Shown: positions 44,682 through 53,695, numbered from the stretch's first letter. The stretch is DNA of 64,000 bases from Halobacillus_B sp963739045 (GCA_963739045.1 CAVTYY010000001.1:186001-250000), one strand, 5' to 3'. Program-made: numbers and translations. Notes: a model not told the origin generated them from the letters alone.

Positions 44682-44765
44682 TAAAATCCGAACGATGAGG
44701 AAATGTTAACGACATTCTTCCATCATCGTTCGGATTTTTTGTCTATAAATGACCAGAAATTCCCA
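44681..44765 (+). repeat. Composite repeat with CCGAACGATGA terminator, copy 4, 5' part replaced
   Basis: AAATCCGAACGATGAGGAA and TTCCATCATCGTTCGGATTT with T6, then ATAAATGACCAG. The left flank of the other copies (GCTGGGACAG) is missing; the array fragment joins directly to the stem. Confidence 0.8.
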
Positions 44766-44831
44766 GAAGGTTCACACGTTAAATATGACCAATCCCTTAT
44801 AAACCTGCCTCTTTTTTTACATGTAATACAA

Positions 44832-44870
44832 ATAAAAAATCCGGAAGAGGTTCCCTTCCGGATTTTTTTG
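44832..44870 (-). terminator. Terminator of glpFK
   Basis: AAATCCGGAAG and CTTCCGGATTT around GGTTCC, with T6 on the minus strand; also T-rich on the plus strand. Confidence 0.9.
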
Positions 44871-44874
44871 ATGC

Positions 44875-46368
44875 TTATTTGAATTCTCTTGTTGCTGCCA
44901 CAGCTTTTTTCCAGCCATTATAAAGCTCATCACGCTTTTCTTTTTCCATATCATCCTTAAATGTTTTTTCAACATTCCATTGTTTAGCAATATCGTTTTT
45001 ATCTTTCCAGTAGCCGACAGCTAATCCGGCAAGATAGGCGGCCCCTAAGGCAGTGGTTTCTTGAACTTGAGGACGCTCGACAGGGACACTCAAAATATCA
45101 CTTTGGAACTGCATTAAGAAGTCATTCTTTACTGCTCCCCCGTCTACTCGCAACGTTTTCAGGTCAATACCTGAGTCAGCAATCATAGCATCCAGCACAT
45201 CTTTCGTCTGGTAGGCAAGCGACTCTAAAGTTGCACGGACTACATGCTCTTTCGAAGTTCCTCTCGTCAAGCCAAACATGGCGCCGCGAGCATCACTGTC
45301 CCAGTAAGGCGTTCCAAGTCCGACAAAAGCAGGAACCATATAGACTCCATCGGTAGATTCCACAGACAGCGCATCTTTCTCACTATCAGGAGCACTGTCA
45401 ATTAACTTCAATCCATCTCTCAGCCATTGAATTGCAGAGCCTGCCACAAAAATACTTCCTTCGAGAGCATATTCTACTTTGCCATCAACGCCCCATGCAA
45501 GTGTAGTCAACAGTCCATTATCAGAGCTGACTCCTTCTTCTCCGGTGTTCATAAGCATAAAGCAGCCTGTACCATAGGTATTCTTCGCCATTCCTTTTTC
45601 AAAGCAAGCTTGTCCAAATAGAGCTGCCTGCTGGTCGCCGGCAATACCAGCAATCGGTACTTCTTCGCCAAAGAAATGATAGTCAACTGTATTTGCATAC
45701 ACTTCAGACGACTGCTTTACTTCTGGCAGCATGCTTTTCGGTACAGTCAAGATATCAAGTAATTCTTGATCCCACTCTAAATCATAAATATTAAACATCA
45801 GTGTACGGGAAGCATTTGAGTAATCAGTGATATGGGCTTTTCCTCCAGATAGCTTATGCACAAGCCAAGTATCAATGGTCCCGAACAGCAAGTCTCCATT
45901 TTCTGCTTTCTCTCGGGCACCATCAACGTTATCTAAAATCCACTTCACCTTTGTTCCAGAGAAATAAGGATCCAGTAGCAGTCCTGTTTTCTCTCTAAAG
46001 AGGTCATTATGTCCTTTTTCACGCAGCTCTTTACAAATTCCTTCAGTCTGGCGGGATTGCCACACGATTGCCTTATACACTGGCTTTCCGGTGTTTTTAT
46101 CCCATACGACCGTCGTTTCCCGTTGATTGGTAATTCCAATGCCGGCAATCTGATTCGGTTCTACGTCTGCTTTTCTTAATACATCAGCAATACAAGCAAG
46201 AACAGAGGTCCAAATTTCATTCGCGTCATGCTCGACCCAGCCCGGCTTCGGAAAGAATTGTTCAAACTCTTTCTGCCCAGTTTCTACAATTTCACCTGCT
46301 TCATTAAAAAGAATAGCTCTTGAACTGGTTGTTCCCTGGTCTAAAGATAGAATAAATTTTTCACTCAT
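44875..46368 (-). CDS. glpK: Glycerol kinase
   Basis: 497 residues, the usual length. N-terminal LSLDQGTTSSRAILF, GIGITNQRETTVVWD, DTWLVHKL, and the ATP site YGTGCFMLMNTG and GGAVKNDFLMQFQSD. The Gram-positive regulatory loop VDYHFFGEEVP carries the His that HPr phosphorylates in enterococcal/bacillary enzymes. It phosphorylates glycerol taken up by GlpF. GGAGGGG precedes the ATG; 16 nt after glpF stop, one operon. Confidence 0.97.
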   Translation of the reverse strand: MSEKFILSLDQGTTSSRAILFNEAGEIVETGQKEFEQFFPKPGWVEHDANEIWTSVLACIADVLRKADVEPNQIAGIGITNQRETTVVWDKNTGKPVYKAIVWQSRQTEGICKELREKGHNDLFREKTGLLLDPYFSGTKVKWILDNVDGAREKAENGDLLFGTIDTWLVHKLSGGKAHITDYSNASRTLMFNIYDLEWDQELLDILTVPKSMLPEVKQSSEVYANTVDYHFFGEEVPIAGIAGDQQAALFGQACFEKGMAKNTYGTGCFMLMNTGEEGVSSDNGLLTTLAWGVDGKVEYALEGSIFVAGSAIQWLRDGLKLIDSAPDSEKDALSVESTDGVYMVPAFVGLGTPYWDSDARGAMFGLTRGTSKEHVVRATLESLAYQTKDVLDAMIADSGIDLKTLRVDGGAVKNDFLMQFQSDILSVPVERPQVQETTALGAAYLAGLAVGYWKDKNDIAKQWNVEKTFKDDMEKEKRDELYNGWKKAVAATREFK

Positions 46369-46384
46369 GTTGCTTCCCCTCCAT

Positions 46385-47215
46385 TTAACTAATTTTTTCT
46401 TCTATTTCGTCAGCTGCTGTTTCTTTCTTTTGGATCTCAGATTTAGCAGCACCTACGACAATAATCAGCATAACCACACTCAGTACCCAAAACAAAATAG
46501 AAAACTCACCTAAAAATAATGCTCTATAGAAAACCGCTCCATAGGATCCTCCTAAGATCGGTCCTACAATCGGGATCCAGGCATAACTCCAGTCGGAACT
46601 GCCTTTTCCTGGAATCGGAAGCAAGGCATGAGCAATTCTTGGCCCTAAATCTCGAGCTGGGTTAATCGCATAGCCGGTTGCTCCTCCCAGAGACATTCCG
46701 ATAGCTACAATCAAGGCACCCACGATGAGTGGATTTAACCCTTCTGTGAAATCATTCGCTCCGATAAACATCAAACCCATTAACAGAACAAAAGTACCGA
46801 CAATCTCACTCACTAAATTTGAGAAAGGACTTCGTATCGCGGGATCGGTTGAAAATACTGCCAGTTTCGCAGCCTTATCTTTCGTTTCCCTCCAGTGAGG
46901 CAAATAATTCAAGAATACAATCCCTGCTCCAATCATAGCTCCAAGCATTTGAGCTGTGATATAAAGAGGTACTTTCGACCAAGGGAACTCCCCGGCCACA
47001 GCAAAGCCAATCGTTACAGCCGGATTAATGTGGGCTCCTGTAAAATTACCAACAGCGTAAACCCCCATCGTAACGGCAAGACCCCAGCCGATCGTAATGA
47101 CGACCCAGTCGGAACCCTCCGCTTTTGACCCTTTTAGAACAACACCGCCTACAACGCCGCCTCCTAAAATTATTAGAATCATTGTGCCAATCAGTTCTGC
47201 AGCAAACTCTGACAT
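46385..47215 (-). CDS. glpF: Glycerol facilitator
   Basis: 276 residues from the ATG at 47215, 8 nt after AAAGGAG; an upstream in-frame codon is unlikely. Six helices and two NPA motifs: GAHINPAVTIGF and GYAINPARDLGPR. The Asp after the second NPAR is the glycerol-channel mark of the aquaglyceroporins. First gene of glpFK, behind a leader hairpin and a cre-containing promoter. Confidence 0.95.
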   Translation of the reverse strand: MSEFAAELIGTMILIILGGGVVGGVVLKGSKAEGSDWVVITIGWGLAVTMGVYAVGNFTGAHINPAVTIGFAVAGEFPWSKVPLYITAQMLGAMIGAGIVFLNYLPHWRETKDKAAKLAVFSTDPAIRSPFSNLVSEIVGTFVLLMGLMFIGANDFTEGLNPLIVGALIVAIGMSLGGATGYAINPARDLGPRIAHALLPIPGKGSSDWSYAWIPIVGPILGGSYGAVFYRALFLGEFSILFWVLSVVMLIIVVGAAKSEIQKKETAADEIEEKIS

Positions 47216-47245
47216 TCTATCCACTCCTTTTTTGTTAACGTTAGG

Positions 47246-47315
47246 AACAAAAAAAGACCCACACGTAACCACAGCACTTATTGGTGACCAAAAGTGCTAG
47301 TGTTCGTGTGAGTCT
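47246..47315 (-). terminator. Leader terminator of glpFK (candidate GlpP antitermination site)
   Basis: On the minus strand AGACTCACACG and CGTGTGGGTCT, with an inner stem AGCACTT / AAGTGCT, then T7, all between the promoter and the glpF start. In B. subtilis GlpP relieves such a terminator with glycerol-3-phosphate; same role is inferred here. Confidence 0.82.
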
Positions 47316-47351
47316 CTAATTCTCCGTCACATTGTTAACTTGTTGTTAAAT

Positions 47352-47380
47352 AGAATAACTCATTATGAAACCGCTGTCAA
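47352..47380 (-). promoter_or_regulatory. Sigma-A promoter of glpFK with overlapping cre site
   Basis: On the minus strand TTGACA-N17-TATTCT. The cre match TGACAGCGGTTTCA (47366-47379) fits TGWNANCGNTNWCA and covers the -35, so CcpA would block the promoter on good carbon sources. Confidence 0.78.
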
Positions 47381-47447
47381 ATAATAGATTGCTAATTTGT
47401 GATATTTTGTCATATTACAATGCCTATGCAGTTTCAAGCAGGTTGAT

Positions 47448-48116
47448 CTACCATTCTGCTAGCTCTGCATGAGCAAATTGACCATCAAACGTCTCGAACC
47501 CCTGTCCCGCCTTTACGCGGACAGGAGCGTGGAAAATCGGTCCATCAAACACAAAGGTATGAAATTCTCCGTTTTCCCCGCATGGATCAACCGTATCAGG
47601 AAGGGCACCTAAGAACGATTCATCAAAGAATTGACCCGCCATTTCTTTCGGTAGCTTCTCCTTATCTACTGTGGTAACGATCGCCTGAAATCCCCTATCA
47701 ACAAATTCCTTTGCAACCTCTAATGTATCTCGTTTCCACAAGGGGTATAATCCTTTCATTCCAGCTTCAGACAGATTCTTGTCCCGATACTGTCGAATGT
47801 CTTCCAAGTAAAGATCGGCGTGAACGATAGTAGAAATTCCATCTACTTTAAATTTATCAAACTGCTCTCTCATTCGCTGCTCGTAAACGACATTGTCAGC
47901 CCGCTCCGGAAGTTTAACTTCATATAACGGCAGTCCCAGCGCTTCGGCCTGCCTATGGATCCACTTTCGTTTCACCTCATGCATCGGCAGCCGTCCGCTC
48001 TCCTCAGAAGTCGTAGACAACAACCCTCTAACCTGAACTTCCTTCTGTTTCGACAATACATAGAGAGCGAAAGCACTATCCTTCCCACCACTCCAGGACA
48101 CAATCACCTTATTCAT
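47448..48116 (-). CDS. Dph6-type ATP pyrophosphatase (diphthine-ammonia ligase family)
   Basis: 222 residues from the ATG at 48116, 8 nt after AAGGAG. PP-loop SWSGGKDSAFALYVLSKQ, then LLSTTSEESGRLPMHEV and GENGEFHTFVFDGPIF, the marks of the Dph6/MJ0570 family. Bacteria have no diphthamide, so the true substrate is unknown; an amide- or thio-transfer on a small molecule is likely. Stop lies 12 nt after the GNAT gene stop in the same direction. Confidence 0.85.
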   Translation of the reverse strand: MNKVIVSWSGGKDSAFALYVLSKQKEVQVRGLLSTTSEESGRLPMHEVKRKWIHRQAEALGLPLYEVKLPERADNVVYEQRMREQFDKFKVDGISTIVHADLYLEDIRQYRDKNLSEAGMKGLYPLWKRDTLEVAKEFVDRGFQAIVTTVDKEKLPKEMAGQFFDESFLGALPDTVDPCGENGEFHTFVFDGPIFHAPVRVKAGQGFETFDGQFAHAELAEW

Positions 48117-48128
48117 AGAAACCACTCC

Positions 48129-48692
48129 TTACGATTTGATTTTTGAATAAATGCACGTATCCCTAAGTTCCTGTTCATCAACGGATAAGTCATCATTTTC
48201 TAAAATGGCGTCTAAATGAAACCCCAGTCTTTCCGGAATCGCTCTGCTCTTCCTATTTTTCGTATCACATTTTATTTCCACACGCCTCGCTTTTAATTCT
48301 TTAAAAGCGAAGTCTGTTAATCCTTCCACTGCTTCAGTTGTATACCCTTTTCCGCAATAACGAGTGTCTGTCCAATAGCCGATTTCAAACTTAGGAACAC
48401 CCCATTGAATTCGGTGCAGCCCTGAGGAGCAAATAAATTCGCCCGTTTCTTTATGAAATACTAGAAACCGTAAATCCTCTCGTTTAAGAAATTTAAGATG
48501 AGATTCACGGATATTAATTTCCGTTTCTTCCTCTGTCTGATCCTTTTGGGCGAAAGGCATCCACGGCTTCAATTCTTTGATAGAAGCTTGTAACGCATTA
48601 TGTACAACCTTGCCGTCTCCTGGCTTAGGCAACCTGATTACGAGGCGGTCTGTAGTAAATTCATGGGGAAATTTAAGTAAGATTTTATTCAT
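48129..48692 (-). CDS. GNAT acetyltransferase (RimJ/RimL type)
   Basis: 187 residues from the ATG at 48692, behind AAGGAGAAGAAGAGG. The frame continues further upstream without a ribosome site and was not used. TTDRLVIRLPKPGDG, FEIGYWTDTRYCGKGYTTEAV and VEIKCDTKNRKSRAIPERLGF are the GNAT blocks. No substrate known. Immediately upstream of the Dph6-type gene. Confidence 0.85.
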   Translation of the reverse strand: MNKILLKFPHEFTTDRLVIRLPKPGDGKVVHNALQASIKELKPWMPFAQKDQTEEETEINIRESHLKFLKREDLRFLVFHKETGEFICSSGLHRIQWGVPKFEIGYWTDTRYCGKGYTTEAVEGLTDFAFKELKARRVEIKCDTKNRKSRAIPERLGFHLDAILENDDLSVDEQELRDTCIYSKIKS

Positions 48693-48920
48693 CCTCTTCT
48701 TCTCCTTCTTTACAATCCATTCGAATACCAATTCCTCTGTTACTCCTGCTGGTCTGTAGGTTAAGATTACCAGTAAACTGAAGGGAATGGTAGAATAAAA
48801 GAAGTTAACCTCATGCTTTTCTATTATTTGAAACTCCACTGGAGGTAAGCTATACTTTTTTTAATAAGCTTTGGGTTCCTGAAGCTAACCACTCACAAAA
48901 TTTACTTGGAGGGAAAATCT

Positions 48921-49301
48921 ATGTCTCAATCTAAATTTGTTACAGCTATTAATTGTATGGATGGAAGAGTTCAGCTCCCTGTGATCGAATGGATGAAAAA
49001 TGAATTTTCCGTGCCTTACATAGACATGATCACTGCAGCCGGACCTAACGGGGTGCTTCTTTCCGATGCTGCTGAAGAAATTGAGCTCATTAAGGCTAAA
49101 GTTCGCGTATCACAGGAAGCTCATGGTTCAGAGGCAATTGCGATTATCGGACACCATGATTGTGCAGGAAACCCCATTCCAAAAGAGGAAAAATTAGAGC
49201 AAATTAAGAAATCGATGGATATCATTCACGGATGGGGATTCCCTATGGACGTACTTGGTCTTTATGTGAATGAAGACTGGGAAGTTGAACGAGTGAAATA
49301 A
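48921..49301 (+). CDS. Short carbonic anhydrase-like protein
   Basis: 126 residues from the ATG at 48921, behind GGAGGG. The N-terminal INCMDGRVQLPVIEW and the GHHDCAGNP block resemble the CxDxR and HxxC metal blocks of beta-carbonic anhydrases, but the protein is little over half the usual length and the spacing differs. Function uncertain. Terminator follows. Confidence 0.72.
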   Translation: MSQSKFVTAINCMDGRVQLPVIEWMKNEFSVPYIDMITAAGPNGVLLSDAAEEIELIKAKVRVSQEAHGSEAIAIIGHHDCAGNPIPKEEKLEQIKKSMDIIHGWGFPMDVLGLYVNEDWEVERVK

Positions 49302-49309
49302 TTTTACAC

Positions 49310-49342
49310 CTGGCTGCATTAGCGGCCAGTTTTTTTTTGCAT
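49310..49342 (+). terminator. Terminator after the carbonic anhydrase-like gene
   Basis: CTGGCTGC, loop ATTA, GCGGCCAG, then T9. Confidence 0.85.
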
Positions 49343-49507
49343 GAAAATGACCCTCTTAGCAGTGATAGGCGTACATTTTTATAACTCTCTGCTCCAAACT
49401 GGAGGAAGGAAGCGCCTATTCCTTATCTTTCAAAAAAAGGAAAAACGTCTGATTGAGCCCTCCTGTCAATCATGGTAGAATACTATACTAAAATAGGAGG
49501 CATGGGC

Positions 49508-50728
49508 ATGAATCATACATTAGTTCAATCGGATGACATATGGATATTATGGGCGTTTCTAGCTGGATGGGCTGCCATAAGTATCTATCTCGAACAGAAT
49601 TTCAAATGGGCCTCCAAGGTCTCAGGAGCAATCATTGCCCTGGTGGGTGCCATGCTGCTTGCAAACCTGCAAATCATTCCTCTTGAGTCTCCTGCGTACG
49701 ATACAGTTTGGAATTATGTCGTACCGTTAGCAATTCCACTTCTACTTTTTAAAGCCAATATTAAAAAAATATGGAACGAAAGCGGCAGACTCCTGCTCAT
49801 CTTCTTCCTAAGTGCCGCTGGTACAGTGGCCGGTTCAATCATCGGTTTTTTCCTCTTACGTAAATTCGTTCCGGGACTGGATAAAGTCGGAGCTATGATG
49901 ACAGGATCTTATATAGGGGGTGGTGTAAACTTTGCTGCTCTTTCCACCAAATTTGAAGCTCCTGGAGAATTGGTTTCTTCAGCTGTAGTCGCTGATAATT
50001 TAATGATGGCCTTATATTTTTTCGTACTCATGGCTATCCCTGCCGTACATTTTTTCACTAAAAATTTCAGAACACCGTACATGGCTAAACAACGTAAGGG
50101 CGACAAAAAGACAAACGAAACAGAAGCCGCTTCCTATTGGGGGAGAAAAGAAATGTCGTTACAGGATATCGGACTTGCTGTCGGCACAGCATTTGCCATT
50201 GTAGCAGTTTCCTTTTTCACCGCCGGCTGGCTGGATAACCTTATTCCGTCCGGGGAAGATGTTAACTTCTTTTTCAATTTTCTTAATGGATTGTTAGGGG
50301 ATAACTACCTCATGCTGACCACCCTGACGATGATTGCTGTGACCGCTTTCCCCAAATACTTTGAAAGTATTCAAGGAGCCCAGGAGATTGGAACTTACTT
50401 AATCTACATTTTCTTCGTGGTAATTGGAATTCCCGCTTCTATCATGCTCATCTTCCAAAATGCCCCGCTGCTCCTGGTTTTTGTATTTATCGTCGTTCTC
50501 AGTAATATGATGATCTCTTTCTTGTTAGGGAAAGTATTTAATTTTAGTTTAGAAGAAGTCATTGTCGCTTCCAATGCTAATATTGGCGGTCCCACTACAG
50601 CAGCGGCTATGGCTATAGCCAAAGGATGGACAAAGCTGGTCGTTCCCATTCTGCTTGTAGGAACGTTAGGATATATTGTCGGCAATTATATTGGCACAGG
50701 TATCGGAGTATGGTTTAGCAGCTTTTAA
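49508..50728 (+). CDS. DUF819 family membrane protein (YjcL-like)
   Basis: 406 residues from the ATG at 49508, 7 nt after AGGAGG; two earlier in-frame ATGs are inside or before that site. About 11-12 helices. DUF819 marks: GAMMTGSYIGGGVNFAALS and the repeat-like SNANIGGPTTAAAMAIAKGW. The inverted two-half layout and the glycine-rich pairs suggest a transporter; no substrate is known. Confidence 0.85.
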   Translation: MNHTLVQSDDIWILWAFLAGWAAISIYLEQNFKWASKVSGAIIALVGAMLLANLQIIPLESPAYDTVWNYVVPLAIPLLLFKANIKKIWNESGRLLLIFFLSAAGTVAGSIIGFFLLRKFVPGLDKVGAMMTGSYIGGGVNFAALSTKFEAPGELVSSAVVADNLMMALYFFVLMAIPAVHFFTKNFRTPYMAKQRKGDKKTNETEAASYWGRKEMSLQDIGLAVGTAFAIVAVSFFTAGWLDNLIPSGEDVNFFFNFLNGLLGDNYLMLTTLTMIAVTAFPKYFESIQGAQEIGTYLIYIFFVVIGIPASIMLIFQNAPLLLVFVFIVVLSNMMISFLLGKVFNFSLEEVIVASNANIGGPTTAAAMAIAKGWTKLVVPILLVGTLGYIVGNYIGTGIGVWFSSF

Positions 50729-50833
50729 TAAAGCTTGTAAAATGATATAATTTAAAGCATCAAATCCATTTGCAACATTACCAAATAATTGTTATAATTA
50801 AGTGGTTTTAAAATTAGCTAGGGGGAACTTTTT

Positions 50834-51268
50834 TTGTCCATTGAAGTAGGCAGCAAGGTACAAGGTAAGGTTACAGGAATCACTAATTTTGGCGCATTCG
50901 TAGAATTGCCAGGAGGCACCACAGGACTTGTTCATATCAGTGAAGTTGCAGACAGTTACGTAAAGGATGTTAATGATCATCTGACTGTAGGTGACGAGAT
51001 TGAAGTGAAAGTCATTAGTGTAAAAGATGGTAAAACGGCCTTGTCCATTAAACAAACGGTAGATAAACCCGAAAGAAAAAGCTCATCTTATTCCAAACGC
51101 CCTTCCAGCCAAGGAAGAAATTCTCGTCCATCCAAAGGCGGCTATAAGCCTAAGGAAAGTTTTGAAGATAAAATGGCTCAATTCTTAAAGACTAGTGAGG
51201 AAAACTTATCTACTCTTAAGCGCAGCACTGAATCAAAACAAGGCGGTCGAGGCGGAAGACGCGGATAA
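50834..51268 (+). CDS. yabR: S1 domain RNA-binding protein YabR
   Basis: 144 residues. An S1 domain fills residues 1-76 (VGSKVQGKVTGITNFGAFVEL, GLVHISEVADSYVKDV), followed by a basic linker and a conserved tail (KESFEDKMAQFLKTSEENLSTL, then a RGGRRG end). It matches B. subtilis YabR closely. The TTG start is behind GGGGGAAC. In B. subtilis the gene sits after divIC; here it is alone. Confidence 0.88.
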   Translation: MSIEVGSKVQGKVTGITNFGAFVELPGGTTGLVHISEVADSYVKDVNDHLTVGDEIEVKVISVKDGKTALSIKQTVDKPERKSSSYSKRPSSQGRNSRPSKGGYKPKESFEDKMAQFLKTSEENLSTLKRSTESKQGGRGGRRG

Positions 51269-51288
51269 TTGGATACGCACCTATAGAT

Positions 51289-51323
51289 AAAGGCAAGCTG
51301 GTTTCTCCCGGCTTGTCTTCTTT
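51289..51323 (+). terminator. Terminator of yabR
   Basis: GGCAAGCTGG and CCGGCTTGTC around TTTCTC, followed by TTCTTT. Confidence 0.6.
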
Positions 51324-51438
51324 ATGGTTTCTGCGTTTCGCCTTTCAGTTTTCCGAGTCGATCCATACTATTGCTTGTTGAAATCCGAGATACTTCTATT
51401 TTCTCGCTGAAATACTGATCTCTTTTTCGACAAAAGTA

Positions 51439-51474
51439 AAACGCTTGAGTCCTGGTTGGACTCAAGCGTTTTTA
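51439..51474. terminator. Terminator of glmS
   Basis: AAAACGCTTGAGTCC, loop TGGTT, GGACTCAAGCGTTTT. T-rich on both strands; it ends glmS on the minus strand. Confidence 0.9.
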
Positions 51475-51485
51475 TTTAATCAATC

Positions 51486-53288
51486 CTATTCGACAGTTAC
51501 ACTTTTCGCTAAGTTACGAGGCTTATCAACATCGCAATCACGATGAAGTGCTGCATAGTAAGAAATCAACTGCATAGGAATAACAGATGCCAGTGGAGTT
51601 AACAGTTCGTGAACCTGTGGGATAACGAAAGCATCGCCTTCTTTATCCAGTCCCTTCATGCTGATAATCATACTATTCGCACCACGTGCCTCTACTTCCT
51701 GCACATTGCCGCGGATGGAGTAGTTCACGTTCTCCTGAGTAGCAAGAGCAATCACAGGAGTTCCATCTTCGATCAGTGCAATCGTACCGTGCTTTAATTC
51801 CCCTCCAGCAAATCCTTCTGCCTGGATATAAGAAATTTCTTTTAATTTTAATGAGCCTTCAAGACCAACATAGTAATCAATTCCGCGTCCGATAAAGAAA
51901 CAGTTACGCGTAATGGTTAGATAATCACTAGCCAGCTGCTCTAATTCTTCTTTTTGATCATTCATTGCTTCCATTGCATTCGCAACAATAGCAAGTTCCT
52001 GCATAGGGTCGAATTCTAATGGAATATTCTTCGCCCGCGCTGTATCCACAGCTAATATCGTAAGCACGGCCATCTGTGCCGTATAAGCTTTCGTTGAAGC
52101 TACAGCAATTTCTGGACCTGCATGTAAATGCAGCGTATAATCTGCTTCCCGGGAAAGGGTGGATCCAGGCACATTCGTAATTGTTAGTGCTGGATGACCA
52201 AGTTCTTTAGTCTGGACTAGTACGGAACGGCTGTCTGCCGTTTCCCCGCTTTGAGAAATGTAGATGAATAAAGGCTTCTCAGATAGAAGCGGCATGTTGT
52301 AGGAGAACTCGCTGGCCACATGGACTTCGACTGGTATGTTTGCAAGCTTTTCAATGAATTGCTTACCCAGCAGTCCTGCATGGTAGCTGGTACCCGCAGC
52401 AATGATATAAATACGGTCACAATCTTTCATTGCCTGACGCACTTCAGGATCCAATTTAATTTGATCATTTTCATCCTGGTATTCCTGAATAATTCTGCGA
52501 ATGACGAAAGGCTGTTCATCAATTTCTTTTAACATGAAATGAGGATACGTTCCTTTTTCGATATCCGCAGCATCAAGCTCTGCCGTGAATGGTTCGCGGG
52601 TTATAAGGTTTCCTTCTGGATCTTTAATTTCCACACCTTCACGCTGAAGAACAACGGTCTCTTTATCCATTAATTCAAGAAATTTATCAGTCACATGAAG
52701 AGCTGCCATTGAATCGCTGGCCACGACATTGAAATCATCGCCAAGACCAATAAGAAGCGGGCTTTTATTCTTAGCTACATAAATTCTCTCTGCATCTTCT
52801 CTGTCGATCAAAGCAATTGCATAGGAGCCAGTCAGTAACTGAACAGCTTTGCGGAAAGCCCCTTCTACATCCTTTAATTCATTATGAAGAACTTCGATTA
52901 ACTGAACGATAATTTCAGTATCCGTCTCACTCTGCAATTCCACATCTGCAAGGTATTCATCACGGACATCTACATAGTTTTCAATGACTCCGTTATGAAC
53001 AATTGTGAAACGATCAGAGGCACTCTGGTGCGGGTGAGCATTCTCTACACTTGGAGCTCCGTGAGTCGCCCAGCGCGTATGACCAATCCCCATCGTAGCC
53101 TTCACATTTGAATCTACGGCTTCACGTAAAGAAGCAATCCGGCCTTTAACCTTTGAGACCTTCACACCATCGTCATTTAAAGTAGCGATCCCTGCTGAAT
53201 CATACCCTCGATATTCTAGTTTCTCAAGTCCATTCAATAAAATTTCCTTTGTATCCTTTTGTCCAATATATCCTACTATTCCACACAT
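51486..53288 (-). CDS. glmS: Glutamine-fructose-6-phosphate aminotransferase
   Basis: 600 residues. The N-terminal glutaminase begins CGIVGYIG after Met removal (nucleophile Cys1) and has HTRWATHG. Two SIS sugar-isomerase domains follow (AAGTSYHAGLLGKQF, SQSGETADS, IGRGIDYYVGLEGSLKLKE), ending KSVTVE. It makes glucosamine-6-phosphate for the cell wall. The mRNA leader holds a glmS ribozyme, so product feedback at the RNA level is expected. GAGGAGGAC precedes the ATG. Confidence 0.97.
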   Translation of the reverse strand: MCGIVGYIGQKDTKEILLNGLEKLEYRGYDSAGIATLNDDGVKVSKVKGRIASLREAVDSNVKATMGIGHTRWATHGAPSVENAHPHQSASDRFTIVHNGVIENYVDVRDEYLADVELQSETDTEIIVQLIEVLHNELKDVEGAFRKAVQLLTGSYAIALIDREDAERIYVAKNKSPLLIGLGDDFNVVASDSMAALHVTDKFLELMDKETVVLQREGVEIKDPEGNLITREPFTAELDAADIEKGTYPHFMLKEIDEQPFVIRRIIQEYQDENDQIKLDPEVRQAMKDCDRIYIIAAGTSYHAGLLGKQFIEKLANIPVEVHVASEFSYNMPLLSEKPLFIYISQSGETADSRSVLVQTKELGHPALTITNVPGSTLSREADYTLHLHAGPEIAVASTKAYTAQMAVLTILAVDTARAKNIPLEFDPMQELAIVANAMEAMNDQKEELEQLASDYLTITRNCFFIGRGIDYYVGLEGSLKLKEISYIQAEGFAGGELKHGTIALIEDGTPVIALATQENVNYSIRGNVQEVEARGANSMIISMKGLDKEGDAFVIPQVHELLTPLASVIPMQLISYYAALHRDCDVDKPRNLAKSVTVE

Positions 53289-53487
53289 TGTGTTGTCCTC
53301 CTCATATTCTCACCGGAGAAAAGGGACAGCCAACACCCATTTACGAAAAAAAGGAATATCTTTAGAAACCCAGTTGTCCGTATGCTGACTGCTTAAAAAC
53401 TATGAAATCAGCATTAAGGCATTTATTTCTCAGAATACAAACACTTAGGATAGTTTCTAAAGTTTTCTTCCTGTTTTCTCTAATTTT

Positions 53488-53695
53488 CAGGGGCATCAGT
53501 CTGCCCCTTTCCCGTGAACTTTCTTTATTTATAACACTTTGATCTAATGCTTTGTAAAAAGAGTCACCTCTTAATTTTCCCATTAAATCCTTCAGTTGAA
53601 GTGTGACAACCGGGAGGCATCCGCCGAACACTCGATGAACCTCCTCCTCGTCAACTGTGCCGCTTCATCCGTCGCACACAGTTCAGGCGCTATTA
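53488..53695 (-). ncRNA. glmS ribozyme/riboswitch
   Basis: On the minus strand AGCGCCTGAACTG, GACGAGGAGGAGGTTCATCG and TTCGGCGGATGCCTCCCGGT are the catalytic core of the glmS ribozyme, followed by AACTGAAGGATTTAATGGG and a stem AGGGGCAGACTGATGCCCCT. Self-cleavage should fall between A at 53691 and G at 53690, with glucosamine-6-phosphate as cofactor. It lies ~200 nt before the glmS start. The 3' boundary is approximate. Confidence 0.95.

Noticed and set aside
47232..47245. A second cre site (TGTTAACGTTAGGA) in the glpF leader
   Set aside because: Two fixed positions of the consensus do not match, unlike the good site at 47366.
48693..48839. N-terminal extension of the GNAT gene
   Set aside because: No ribosome site for the longer start; a strong site precedes the internal ATG and homology begins there.
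53362..53631. An 89-codon minus-strand frame upstream of glmS
   Set aside because: It lies over the glmS ribozyme and the leader; there is no ribosome site, and the conserved sequence is explained by the RNA.
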